NCBI GenBank assembly: GCA_028583605.1
Contig: CM053325.1
Coordinates: 41,467,435-41,531,434 of the forward strand
From: Dastarcus helophoroides
Lineage: Eukaryota > Arthropoda > Insecta > Coleoptera > Bothrideridae
Reading direction: 5' to 3'
Length of the DNA: 64,000 nucleotides
In this document: one piece after another, positions 9,500 through 20,932 of the stretch
Layout of the letters: the number at the start of each line of letters is the position of its first letter
Position numbering within the stretch: the first letter of the stretch is position 1
Program-made: the position numbers and the translations under genes
The notes under the pieces: model-generated
Told to the model about the DNA's origin: nothing
Seen by the model: only the letters and a program-made list of their open reading frames with translations
Databases searched by the model: none

Positions 9500-12400
9500 A
9501 GTCGCCCGAGGTAGTACCATATCACGCATCACTAGGAGACGGTGAAATGATGCTGACATCATGTTTCCGTCTTTGACACGTAAGTCGGTTTCTGCTAGTC
9601 TTCTTTCCTTATGCTGTCCTTAATCTTATTTCCTTTTTTCATCTACTCTGATTTTTTCTTCTAATTATTAAAAACAAAAATGATGGATTCTCTTCGTGCA
9701 AAGAATTCCGGACATAAACTATCCTCCCGTTCGGATGTCCGGGTGGAGGGTGTACGAAACAATCCAAGATCGACAGAATATTTTAATGTACCACGGGCCA
9801 AGATTCTTTCAAACAATTCATTCAAAATTCAATTTTGTACCATCCAGGGTCCAAACTCAAATCTAAACTCGGTTCATCAACACTTTCAAAACGAAAGACC
9901 CTATGTGCTGTATCTGACAGAAACCCAAGTCTCCCCATCCATACATTACATTTGCTTTGCTCTAACTATGACTTGCACACAAAATTTTGACACAAGAGGG
10001 GAATTTGTGCTTTTACGCGAAGCGACCTGTCCTGTCAACGAGAAGAAGCACTGGAATCTGCTGATCATAATGTAATTTGGCTGAAAATCTGCTCCAAAAA
10101 CAAAGTAATATTCATTTGTTCACTTTATTTGTCTCCAAACGATCCCTCATACAGACCGCTCTTCTCTTATCTCCCCGTAACCTTTGACCTACAGATAAAT
10201 TATCCAAAAGCTAAGGTTGTCTTTCTCGGTGACTTCAACGTATACAACATCCCCTGGTTAAGGTTTTCTTCCCGAACTGACGACGCGGGAAGGGTGGCAG
10301 AGGCTTTGGTCATCACTTGTGGACTATCGCAATTAGTTGAGGAACCCACAAGAATTTCTAATGTAGATAGAAATCAACCTAATCTACTCGACCTTTTCCT
10401 TACAAATTCACCAAGTTCGTATAAAATGTCCGTGACATCACTGCTTGGAAATTTGACTCACAAGCTTTAAGCAGCCTCTCGCTCGCTTCATATACCACCT
10501 CCTTTCCAGACGCAGTCTTGCAGGGTTTAGCACTTTAACTCTGCAAACTGGGAAAAATTAAGAAAGTTGTTTGCATTTTTTCGATGGCAGAAAGTCTGCT
10601 TTAGCTCAGACAAGGCTTCTTTAGATGCCGAATCCATCACGGAAACTATCCTGATTGGTATGGAATGCTCAATTTTCCACTCCCAAAAGAAGTCTGCCTC
10701 CAGTAAATCTTGGTTCAGTAAAAAATGTGCTCGGGCTCTCTCCTGCAAAAATCGCGCATATCGTAGTTGGTGAAATAATCCCTTAGTCGAGACTCGGACC
10801 ATATTTGTAGTTGCACGAAATTCTTGTAAACAGGTTATTGACGAGGCAAAAGGTGATTTTGATCGTAAAATGCGCCAGAGGCTTATCAACTGTCCGAACG
10901 GTTCCAGGTACTTTTGGGGATTTGCAAAGTCAATTGGAAAGAATTTTAGACCTTCAAATTTTCCACCTTTGCTCGATAAAAATAGCAATATTGCTACTAC
11001 CTCCAAGAAAAAGGCTGACATGTTAGCCTTAATATTTGCTGAACATTCCAATTTTGATTCTGAAAACGCAGAACCTCTTATTTTTCCTAAGGTTGGCACT
11101 GCGATGCCTGAAGTTGGTTTCAGACAACTCACAATCAGGAAGATTCTGCTTGAGCTCGACACCTCGAAAGCGTCTGGCCTTGATGGTATTCCCCCTATTG
11201 ATCCTAAGAAATGCGCCCCAGAGTTGACCCCGGTCCTAAGCAAATTCTTTACACTTTCTTACAACAACATCTGTAAATCTGCTAGAGTGCAGGCTGTCCA
11301 TAAAAAGGGAAAAAGGAATCTAGCTAACAACTATCGCTCAATATATTTGTTACCCGTTATATCCAAAGTGATGGGAAAGGTTATTAACATCGAGATTCTC
11401 AAATATCTGGAGGAAAATAGAATCATCTCCGACAGGCAATACGGTTTTAGACAACAACGTTCCACTGGCGATCTAGTGGTATATGTTACTCATATCTGTA
11501 ACTCAGCTATGGAAAAACATGATGAGGTTAGGATTATGGCATTAGATATCTCAAAGGCTTTCGACAGAGTCTGGCACCGATCTCTTCTCGCCAAATTAAC
11601 ATTTTATGGTCTTTCTCCTAGACTCTGTCATTTGATATCCAGTCTTCTCGCTGACAGATCTCTTCAGGTCGTCGTCGATGGCATCTCATCCGAGACATTT
11701 GCGATTAACGCAGGGGTGTCTTAGGGGTCTGTTTTGTCTCCTACTTTATTTCTGTTTTACATTAACAATCTCTTAGCTTTAACTTCCAATCCTATGTATA
11801 GCTACGCAGATTATGGTAACCTTGTGTCATCTTTTTTCTCCGACAAACCATTATCTATCGCTGCTTCAGATCGACTAAGGGAACAGCAGATGCAGACGAT
11901 TAATAGAGATCTCAAAATTATTCTGAAATGAAGTAAGAACCATTCGGTCGACTTCAACGCTTCAAAAACTCAGACCGCGGTTTTCTCTAAGAAAAGCATC
12001 AAGGGATAATGCAACAAACATACTAATGGACGGTAAAATCCTTCCGATGGGATCTAATCTATCTATCCTAGGAATGAATGCGAGCACTAACTTCTCTTGG
12101 GACGATCATGTGCGCGCCATTGCCAAATTCACCTCTCAGAAGCTAGGCTTTCTTTTTAAAGCTAAAAAGTACTTCACATCTCATCAGCTATCAACACTGT
12201 ACAAAGCTCAAGTTAGGCCAACACTAGAATACTGTTCTCATGTTTGGAGTTCAGCCCCAAAACACGCTTTAACTCTCTTGGATTCAATTAAAAGAAGAGC
12301 GATTCGCCTAATTGATGACGAGAGTCTGACCGATTCTCTCGAAACACTAGAGCACAGCCGTATGGTTGGTGACTTGTCTTTTTTCTACAAGTACTATCAT

Positions 12401-12716
12401 GGAAGATGCTCGCAGGAACTAATAGGATTAATCCCCCCAAGGGCAAGATTCTTGAGGCGCACTAGACAGTCGGAGACAGCAAATTCCTGTGCGGTCCAGC
12501 TTGACACAGTGAGGACTTATGTCTACGAAGACTCTTTTTTTTATAGAACTTCCAAGTTATAAAACTTGTTACCGAAAGAAATTTTCCCCAAAAATTACAC
12601 CTTTCATTGTTTAAGAAGGCGGTTCATCGCCATCTATCCTTGTTTCCGCATCCTACTCGCAGTGCTTTGAAAGCATAATGGGGTTACCCTTTGCGAGTAA
12701 ATTAAACCTAAAAAAA
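9500..12716 (+). mobile_element. Jockey/CR1-like non-LTR retrotransposon (LINE-1)
   Basis: Endonuclease, reverse transcriptase and a C-terminal domain follow one another on the plus strand, ending in a short A-rich tail (about 12700-12716). No upstream ORF1 is visible, so the copy is probably 5'-truncated. The left boundary is uncertain and I found no target-site duplication. The copy is decayed. Confidence 0.75.
9680..12562 (+). pseudogene. LINE-1 ORF2: endonuclease plus reverse transcriptase, broken
   Basis: The reading frame opens at ATG 9680 in an A-rich context. The apurinic-type endonuclease shows FLTET-like (LYLTETQ) near 9915 and the catalytic VFLGDFNVYNIPW segment near 10219, followed by NLLDLFLTN near 10380. 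The RT domain has KASGLDGIPP (11167), NNYRSIYLLPVISKV (11325), QYGFRQQRSTGD (11438) and ALDISKAFDRVWH (11540). An in-frame TAG sits at 11722-11724, in the middle of the usual GVPQGSVLSPTLF motif. The catalytic YADD box reads YADY (about 11801). After another shift the C-terminal part continues at 12026-12562 with YKAQVRPTLEYCSHVW and RRAIRLIDD. Frameshifts also break the endonuclease between 9960 and 10130. It cannot be autonomous. Confidence 0.8.
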
Positions 12717-12717
12717 A

Positions 12718-12950
12718 GTGAAGATATTGATATATTATTAAAATCAGCAAGAAAGTTTACAAACAGAAGTTATTTTTATTATTATTAACTAAAACAAATG
12801 GTTCCTAAACTAATTGCTTAAAGCAAATTGAAAATTAAAAAGGTAAAATAATAAAACAATGAAGTTCGGTTGTAATGATCTTATAAGAAAATGTAAAATT
12901 GGTCATAATAAGTCGACGTTATCAAAACCTGATATATTTTAAATACAGGG
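12718..12950 (+). repeat. Dispersed repeat shared with 41700-41955
   Basis: Both copies share AAATCAGCAA(G/A)AAAGTTTACAAAC, AAATAATAAAACAATGAAGTTCGG and AAAATGTAAAATTGGTCATAA in order. Here it ends where a mariner-type terminus begins. Class unknown. Confidence 0.65.
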
Positions 12951-13094
12951 TGTTTGGAAAATTTGGTACAAAACTTAGGGAGCTAAAAATAAAACCGAAA
13001 TTAACAAAAAAAGTTTATATAAACATAGGTCCTACTTACTATATTTACTGAGGTATAGCCCTTTACAAGAGATTATATCATTTCACAATTGTTT

Positions 13095-14345
13095 GAATAA
13101 TTTTATTTTTAATTAAGATAATAAAATTAAATTTGCAGATAATAATTAAATGCTAAGGATCTTAAATTCCCAAATATTTTATCAAAGTCGCTTATGAATA
13201 AAAGTAGTTTTCTATCTACCCTTAACACAAAACTGTAGATATTTTTCTATTTCTTTGAATTATCAAGCAAATGATATTATTATTATTATTTAATACGATT
13301 TTAAGAAAAAAACGTGTTTACGTTTTTCTTCGAATTTAACGTAGTTTAGTGGGACCATATATTTTTTAAACGATGTACGGTTCAGAAGAGTAACATTTTT
13401 CTACATTGTCACATAGTAGGCCCCTTTCACGATGACAGTTTAATTGCAGTACTTGTTAATTTTTTCGTGATATTAAAATTTTTCTTTACTTTTTTTATTA
13501 TCTTTTTGTTGCGGGCTTATCGGTTGGAATGTTCATCAACACTTGCTGAATAATACCCACTTTATTTCTAAACTAAACTCGGAACACTACAGCTGAATAA
13601 TGAACTCACCTATTGACTTCTAACTACTAACTCACTAATTAACTACACTGACTGACTGACTAAGGGAAAGCCAACCAGACCCCCTTTATGTAGATCACTG
13701 GTTCGGGTTCTAGAAGTTTTCGGCAGATAAGTCTTGTCGTTTGCCAAAATTTCTAGAACGCTTATCTGCCGTTTACTTCATTATCGCGACCGCTTTCCCT
13801 TATCACATCTTTCTTGAAAATTTTCTTACGTACTAAATTCTACAATTTACATTTTCTTACATTATTATTTGAAAGGGTTTTTTTTAAAGGACAGGCGGCT
13901 AGATTTGAATTTTGCTAATCAGAAAAAAAATATTAATGAGAGTATGCGAAAGTTACAAACATTACGATGCAACTGTCATAGTGAAGGCGGCCTACTACAC
14001 GTGACAATGTAGAAAAATGTTACAGTTTTAAACCTTACATCGTTAAAAAAAATAAGTTCCTACTAAACTACGCTAAATTCAAAAATAGAAAAAAAAACGT
14101 AAAGACGTTTGTTCTTTAAAAGAGTCCGTTTTATTAAATAATAATATAATTTTCTTGATGATTCAAAGGGATGGGAAAATATCTACAAATTTTTGTTAAG
14201 GGTAGATAGAAAACTACCCTTATTCATAATCGAGTTTGATTAAATTCATGAAAATTAAAGATTCCTACCAGTTAATTATTTTCTGCAAATTTCATTTTAT
14301 TATTTCAGTTAAAAAGAAATTTATTCATAATAATTTAAATTAAAA
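13095..14345. repeat. Long palindrome split by a solo LTR
   Basis: Arms at 13095-13455 and 13965-14345 are inverted copies. Shared blocks include TAGTTTTCTATCTACCCTTAAC, AACGTAGTTTAGT and ACATTTTTCTACATTGTCAC with mirrored order. The loop is occupied by the minus-strand solo LTR. Confidence 0.8.
13507..13861 (-). mobile_element. Solo LTR, family L, copy D (355 bp)
   Basis: Read on the minus strand it runs from TGTAAG to CAACA. It shares with the other copies GATAAGGGAAAGCGGTC, GGCAGATAAGCGTTCTAG, a promoter-like CTACATAAAGG, GTAGTGTTCCGAG, the polyadenylation-type AATAAAGTGG and CCGATAAGCCCGCAACA. It carries no internal retrotransposon sequence. Flanking 4-mers (TTTT and TTAT) match at only three of four positions. 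Confidence 0.85.
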
Positions 14346-14830
14346 AAACTTTTTAAATGAACACGTTTCTTTAAAACGAACCAAAAGGTATAAAATAATT
14401 TCTCCTAGTTTCATACTGATTTATAATCCCATACAGATTCCTAACTCTATACAGATGGTCCTAAAAACTTGTGATTATGAATTTCTAATAGATATGAAAA
14501 TACTTGTAAGATTTAAAACAAAAAACGTGGGGCGAAGCAGTAAAACTGTTGACCGAACTATTCAAGCATCAATTATATTATTTATGGTATGGGCCCACGG
14601 TAAACTTTATTTTAAATCTTACAAGTATTTTCATAGCTATTAAAAATTCATAATCACAATTTTTCAGGACCATCTGTATGGAGTTAGAAATCTGTATGGG
14701 ATTATAAATCTGTATGGAACTAAGATAAATTATTTTATACTTTTTTGTCCATTTTAAAAGAACGTGTTCATTTAAAAAGTTTTTTTTTTGTTTAAATTAT
14801 TTTCAATTTTTTACTGTTGTGTGCCTGAAT
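14345..14830. repeat. Second palindromic MITE-like repeat
   Basis: Arms at about 14345-14560 and 14620-14830 mirror each other, with AACGTGTTCATTTAAAAAG, CATACAGATTTATAATCCCATACAG and CTTACAAGTATTTTCATA. A single-ended copy of the same terminus lies at 15190-15245. Confidence 0.75.
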
Positions 14831-15334
14831 GAAATTTGGAAATCCATTTTAAAGTTCATTATTCTTGCAAACTGATTCCGTTTCCTGTAAAAGCTTGTCT
14901 TGCTGTTTTTGCTTCTTTTGTGGTCGTTGTTGGGTCGTTTGTGTTGCGCAGCTGTCTCTTTGACTATTGCCATAGTAGAAATTGTCACTATTACAATATT
15001 AACTATCAGTTAATATTATAAGGTATTTATTTATATTATTATTTCCTTCTTTTTCACTTTCACTTTAGTATTGTTTTATTTTTAATCTTTAAATTCTATG
15101 TTAATAAATTCCTAGACCAATTAAAATAAAATATTTAGGGATATGTAAGTAAATTCTCAAATAAGGATGTATAAACTGTTGATCACATTTAGATTTATAA
15201 CTTCATACAGATTCCTAACTCTATGCAGATGGTCCTGAAAATTTGCCACTATAAATAATTTTTAATTTATAAATTTAAAACTGAAAAGATGAAACGCCTA
15301 CAATACATGGATAATTGATGCATGAATAGATTTT

Positions 15335-16150
15335 ATCGTGTTAGGTGACTTGAATATTTCACCCAAGTCTACCAATTTTATTGCGTTGGTTGGTTGTCTC
15401 GACTATCGTAGTTCAAAATTTAACTTGTATATTATTATAAGAAGTTTAAATTAAAAGTATGTCTCTGACCTGGCTTTGATTTATTCGTTTATCTTATAAT
15501 GTATCAATTTGTAGAAGTTTATACATTTTGATCTGAGAACCTGCATATTATCTGAATTTTTCTAGTTGACATCGCTTGTTTAAAGTTTACGCACCCTTCT
15601 CAAGATACGATCCTCAACGTTACTTTTAACGAATTAATGATTTACTGACATTCGTTAGTTAACATTTTAACTTTGGTGACACTTTCATGAAGGTGTAAGC
15701 TATCGTGTGAACTTGTTGGTTTCAATTTTCTTTTATAATTCATTTTTCAGGGGATAAAATGGGTAATACCACAGGACTTTTCACGTCTAAAAGATTAAAA
15801 TATCAACAAATATAAACAGGAACGGATGCAGAATTAATAAATTTACCACCTGGTGATGATTTGTAAGCACTGTCCTAGATTTCAAAGAAGATAATGATTT
15901 TTCTTATGACAGTAGTGACAAGAGTAGGTCAAAAATGACAATACAAAGCACCGGATAATCGTGGAAAGTAAACAATAGAAGTTTGCCAAATACTGTTGAT
16001 TGGCAGGTTGATTTTATTTCGTTGAATATTCTACCATTTGTTGCAGAGATCTGTTAAAAATTGTAGTATTATTCATCAGTTGAAGATTTGAAACTAGCCT
16101 ATATTCGTTTTTACGTTAGGTTCGTTTTTTTAGGTTATGTTTGTTTTTAG
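15335..16150 (+). other. Possible transposon protein fragments, unassigned
   Basis: A short translation VLGDLNISP (about 15339) resembles a LINE endonuclease motif. TDAELINLPPGDD (about 15817) and NTVDWQVDF (about 15979) are reminiscent of the acidic N-terminus and following region of piggyBac-type transposases. Frames are broken and matches are short, so I do not assign a gene. Confidence 0.2.
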
Positions 16151-16551
16151 GTTATGTCCATTTTAAGTCAAGTTTGGTTATCGAATTTTTTATTTGCGTT
16201 ATAATTATCATGATTGGATTAAAATATTGCATTGTCATCCAGTTCTGATTTATGGTTAAAGTTTCAAGTCTCTAGCTCATCGGAAAGTTGGTTTAAAATC
16301 GATTGCAAAATTTGTAGAATTGTCAGACACACATCAATGTCAAACGTCGATTGAGGCTAATTTTTAATCACAGACAAGAAAGTGAGTTAATAAAAAAACG
16401 CGCAAAATAAAATAGTAACATGATAAAACCCCTTTTAGAGGGCTTTATCTCAGTAACAGTAGTAAGTATGTTTATATAAACTTTTTTAATAATTTTGGCT
16501 CTACTTTTACCTCCTTTAGTTTTGTACCAACTTTACCAACACCCTGTATAC

Positions 16552-17696
16552 ATGATGATTCAGTCATAATGGCATTAATTTTAAGGGAAGATAGAGAAAA
16601 ATGGGTATAATACAAATACGTGAATAAAAAAAATTTAGGTATATTAAGGCTGAAAACAAATATTTTAAAATCATAATTTAAACCCCTTTTTGAGTTGTCA
16701 CTGACTCCAAAACTCCAAGGCCCAGAGAAGAATTTACGGCTGCGCAGTTGGGACTCGGGCGAAACAAATAAACAAAACATTGCTAAGTTATGTCTAAATG
16801 ACAATACGAAAAACATTAAATGGTTGCGAGAAAGTTGTTGGGTGATTTGCTTTTTTATATGAAAATTGGATAACAACGATTTGTAGAAGAAAATTACGCA
16901 AAAATAAAAAAAATGTGTAATCGCGAGATGGATGTAAACGTTGATATCAACGCTGCAAGTAATAATTAAATTTGCTTTTGTGGGTGCAGGTGTTAAAAGT
17001 GGTTAATACTGAAGAGTTATTTCCCAACGATTTATTTTTTGTGACCCTCTGTGGTACGATAGAAATTTTTTAAACCATGTGTAGTTTACCGACGAATCAT
17101 CACTTTTTTCATGCGCCCGACAGGTCTAAAATATTTCACTGTAAATAAGTACACTGTACTAGTTTTGATTTTGGGCTATCGTTGACATATTTTTTATAAA
17201 CAACAACCTAACTGCTAGCCGACGATAATATGCTTCAAAATTAAATAAACCAGTGCGTCGTATCGTTATTTATTTTGTAGAGTTATTATTTTAATTTAAG
17301 TCGATTGTGGTCGTTTATTTTTTGAATTTGCGTTTTGCTATTCATCAGACTGATTGTAACGAAACAAAAAAATGTAAAAAGTTTTAGGTGTATAAAAATA
17401 CAAATACTTATTCGTCAAAATAGCTAATAACTAATAAAAATTTGTTGCCCATTAATATGCGATGTCTGGCTTATCGTTGCAGCTGGTGAATGGATGATAA
17501 CGTGATAAGCGTCTGTTTCCGCAAAGCATTTAATGTGGCATTTAATAAGGTCAGTAGCGCCGGGCTTTTGGTGGTCATTAGGTTGATTTGGGTCTATTTT
17601 AAAGAAACCAAAAAAACATTTTTTCGATTTTCTGTCTTTACTAAACCTGTCGAACACTCAGTTAAAATTAATGCCATTATGACTTAATCACCTTGT
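16552..17696. mobile_element. MITE-like element with inverted ends
   Basis: TCAGTCATAATGGCATTAATTTTA at the left (about 16560) is inverted at the right (about 17663-17686). The right-hand terminal unit is repeated once more at about 17730-17875 (TTTTTTCGATTTTCTG, then a CACC-TGT end). No transposase seen. Confidence 0.55.
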
Positions 17697-17949
17697 ATAA
17701 ACAACGCTATAAATACATGTTCAAGGAATAGGAAAATAATGGGTTGATTTGCCCCTCTTTTGAAGGTTCGGATAAAACCCTTTTTTCGATTTTCTGCCTT
17801 TATTTACTCTTCCGAATATGTGGTTAAAATGGATGACACGCCAAAATCACCCTGTTTAAACAATTATTCCAATCGCCAAAGCTACCATGCTCAGGTTTTT
17901 TTGTTTATATAGCACGATGATGGATGATATATTTGAGTTTAAAAGTAAA

Positions 17950-18790
17950 AGTTTCCCCAAAAATTTGAGATTTCGAGGCTCGTAACACAATTACGAAAAG
18001 TGATGAGTAATTTCAAAAATAAAAGGTCGAAAATCAAGGTTAAGGCCAAAATGTAAAGACGATTCTTTATTTGCCTAAATAAGTATTTTTTCCAAATTTT
18101 GTTGTTTCTTTTATATGTTAAAAATGTCTAATTTAAAATTGCAATTTTCACTTCTTATTAAAATTTACACTTTAAACTCGAAACCTAGGCTTTAAAAAAT
18201 ATTCGCCCTTTTCTAGGGATTTGAACTTAATTTTAAATTAGAAAATGTTGAACTCGAATTTTGGTTTCAATAATAAACTCTGGATTTCTAAGATGTTGAT
18301 TCTAAAATGTCGATTTTCTTCTCAAAATTCTGAGTATTATGTAACAATTTCGAAATATCGAGTCAAAAATCCAAAATGCAAACATTTTTATCTCAAATTT
18401 TGTTTATATACCAAATTTTTAATTTTATCTTAAAATTTATACTTTAAGGTCGGTCGAACGTTCTACTCAAAACTGATCTCGTTTTGAGTACAAGAAAATA
18501 TTGTAACGAAATGTAATTATATAATTTAAAATAAAGTGCTTATAATTCAGCAAGTGTTAATCATTCAAACCGATAATGCGGGATACAATATTTAAGTTAA
18601 AAATTTGGACGGAATTTTCAAAAAGAATTAGATTATGAGACAAAAGTCAAAAATTTCAAAAAATAAACTAAAAATTTCAAGAAATAATTAAAATATTTGA
18701 GTTTAAAAATCGAAATCTCAAAGAAAGCATTCAAAGTTTCGTGACTGATGTGAAAATTTAAAGGGATTTTAGGAAAAATGGGAGATTTGA
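17950..18790. repeat. Degenerate AT-rich array, array 1
   Basis: Poorly conserved short words of the type AAAATTTCGA/AAATTTGAG recur in irregular spacing. The same texture fills 39400-41620, 60290-60560 and 61620-62450. It is non-coding. Confidence 0.5.
18502..18587 (+). mobile_element. Internally deleted solo LTR, family L, copy E (86 bp)
   Basis: It starts TGTAACGAAATGTAA, has an AATAAAGTGC segment, then GTGTTAATCATTC and CCGATAATGCGGGATACA. These are the two ends of family L joined, with the promoter half missing. ATAT flanks both sides (18498-18501 and 18588-18591), an intact 4-bp duplication. Confidence 0.75.
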
Positions 18791-20661
18791 GTTAGGCCAA
18801 AATGTCGGGAAAATTCTTTCTGTTATTGCCGGATTATTGGCGACATACGACTCGGAAGATTATGCCCACGCTACTTGATTTTAAAAATGTTTTGTTATGG
18901 GGATGCATTGGGACCCATCGGCGGTACATTTTAAAATTAGTTTCCTAATATACAGGATGTCCCATTCATTAAAGTAACTAGGAGTAAAAATTGTCCGTTT
19001 GAAAATAAGATAGTAACAGCAGCAAAAAAGAAATGACTATATTTAGAAATTAAACGTCATTACACTAATAGAACAAGGCATGAAATTAACTCATACAACT
19101 TGTACAAAAAACTAACATACAAACTCAATGAAGAAGAACACGAAGAATTTAGTGCTTTTCAAAGAATAATGTTTGAAAATATAGAATATAAAATCAAGAA
19201 GAAAATTGAAATTCATGAAAGAAAACTGCAAAATATTTTAAAGTACAAAACACAAAGTAATAAACCCTCTCCTTTGAAAAATACTAACATAGGAGTAAAT
19301 CTCTCTAAACAAGTTTTTAATGCTAAAGAATTAGAACTTTTGAATAAAGGACTTAAATTGAATACACCTTTTGTAAAAGCACCTATCGAACAAATTTGCT
19401 TCGGAATCGAATCGGGAATTTCAAAATTAAATGAACCAAGTAAGAATATAATTAGAGAACAAAGTAAAAAGATTATTGAAACTAACAAAGAATATCGAAT
19501 TAATAGTAACCAGAACCACATAATTAAAAACTTATAAAAGAAAGATTGCTACTATCTGAAAGCAGACAAAGGCAATGAGATTGTTGCATTGGATAAACCT
19601 GATTATAACAATAGAGTAAACAATTTAATTGAAAGTGGACCATATGAGAGAATAGCAAAGAATCCATTACCAGAAATGATTAAAGAATTCAAAGATGCTA
19701 TAAAGAAATGCAACAATCTTATTACCAACCCAATGAAATACAAAATTAACTCTGGTAATCCATCGATCCCCAAATTGTATTGTTTACCAAAAATTCATAA
19801 ACCGGGAAATTCATTGAAACCAATTGTTTCAGGTGTAACCGCACCCACTTACCAATAAGCAAAATGGCTTAACAATGAATTCCTAAAACTTCAGAACAAT
19901 AATGTATCATTTTCAATTAAAAACACCACTGAATTTATAAATAAAATTAAAGATTTGACCTTGTCACCTACAGAAATTCTGGTATCTTTTGATGTAAGTT
20001 CACTTTTTCCCAGCGAACCAATACCCGAAACTTTAAATTATTTAGAAGAACTCTTGACATTCAATCAAATAGACAAAGAAGTAATTTTGGAATATTTAAC
20101 TCTTACTTCATTATGCATGAAACAGAATGTCTTCCAGTTTGACATTAAATTTTACAAACAAACAAATGGTACCACCATGGGAAATCCATTAAGTCCATTT
20201 CTAGCAAATCTTTTCATGGACAATTTTGAACAAGAAATCAAAAATGAATTAATAAACTTTCCTCGAATTTGGATACGATACGTAGACGACATTTTTGCAG
20301 TTTTTGACACCAGTAAATATGAAGTTCAAGATTTCGTTGATAAGTTAAACTCAAAATACAATTCAATTAACTTTACATTTGAAAAAGAAACCAATGGATT
20401 TCTCCCGTTTTTAGATATCTTGGTTATTAGAAATAAAAATACTTTAGAGTTCGATATATACAGAAAAGAAACCAATACAAATCGCTTTATCACAGCTGAT
20501 TCTCATCATTGTCCACAACAGAAATTAGCAAGTATACGTTTTTTAATTAACAGGCTTTTAAATGTTTCTCTAAGTAAATCCAGATATACAAAAGAATTAG
20601 CTTACATTAAAGATGTTGCGATTTTTAATGGTTTTCCCGTAAAAATAGTAAACAGTATGTT

Positions 20662-20673
20662 AAGAAAATGTAG
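20662..20673. repeat. TSD, left copy, of the hammerhead insertion in PLE-2
   Basis: AAGAAAATGTAG, repeated perfectly at 20921-20932. Confidence 0.9.
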
Positions 20674-20920
20674 CATGTAGCGAAAATGTTTGCGTAATAA
20701 ACAGTTAAAAGTCAGTTACAAGTCACCCGATGGAGGTTTGCTCTCTTGGGTACTTATACGACTGACTAACGGCTTTAAATTGGAAGTGTATACAACCACC
20801 GTACCATGCTGACGAGGCCAAGGAAGGCCGAAACTAGTCTATGGTTGCGGTTGTACATATTTTCAATTTTAAGCACGTTTAACTGTTTAATTACAGAACA
20901 TTTAATTGGTCATTTGTCAA
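20674..20920 (+). mobile_element. Retrozyme-like insertion carrying a hammerhead (247 bp)
   Basis: A non-coding insertion splits the PLE-2 ORF and is bounded by perfect 12-bp duplications. It contains one complete type I hammerhead. Its two halves are extensively complementary: AAACAGTTAAA (about 20700) with TTTAACTGTTTAAT (about 20879), and TTAAATTGGAA with TTTCAATTTTAA, nested around the ribozyme. The RNA could thus fold into a long rod. There is no poly(A) tail, no pol III box that I recognise and no ORF. Length, ribozyme and duplications fit animal retrozymes, small circular-RNA-producing elements thought to borrow PLE enzymes. A hammerhead-bearing SINE is the main alternative. Confidence 0.75.
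20791..20855 (+). ncRNA. Hammerhead ribozyme, family C
   Basis: Core elements in order: CTGACGA (20809-20815), stem II GGCC/GGCC (20816-20819 with 20826-20829) with loop AAGGAA, GAAAC (20830-20834), a 2-nt loop TA, then GTC with predicted cleavage after C20839. Stem III is A-U plus C-G. Stem I has an inner helix ACCATG with TATGGT, an internal loop, and an outer 7-bp helix TACAACC with GGTTGTA. Every invariant core position is kept. The arrangement is the same as family B although the helices differ in sequence. Confidence 0.88.
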
Positions 20921-20932
20921 AAGAAAATGTAG
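20921..20932. repeat. TSD, right copy, of the hammerhead insertion in PLE-2
   Basis: AAGAAAATGTAG, matching 20662-20673. Confidence 0.9.

Larger units (their letters stand above)
12953..16555. mobile_element. Composite nested element with mariner-type terminal inverted repeats
   Basis: The left end (ACAGGGTGTTTGGAAAATTTGGTACAAAAC) and the right end (GTTTTGTACCAACTTTACCAACACCCTGT) are inverted copies, and similarity continues for about 130 bp at each side. TA dinucleotides flank both. The inside was repeatedly invaded: a long palindrome, a solo LTR, a second palindrome and fragments of other elements. No transposase frame survives. Confidence 0.6.
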
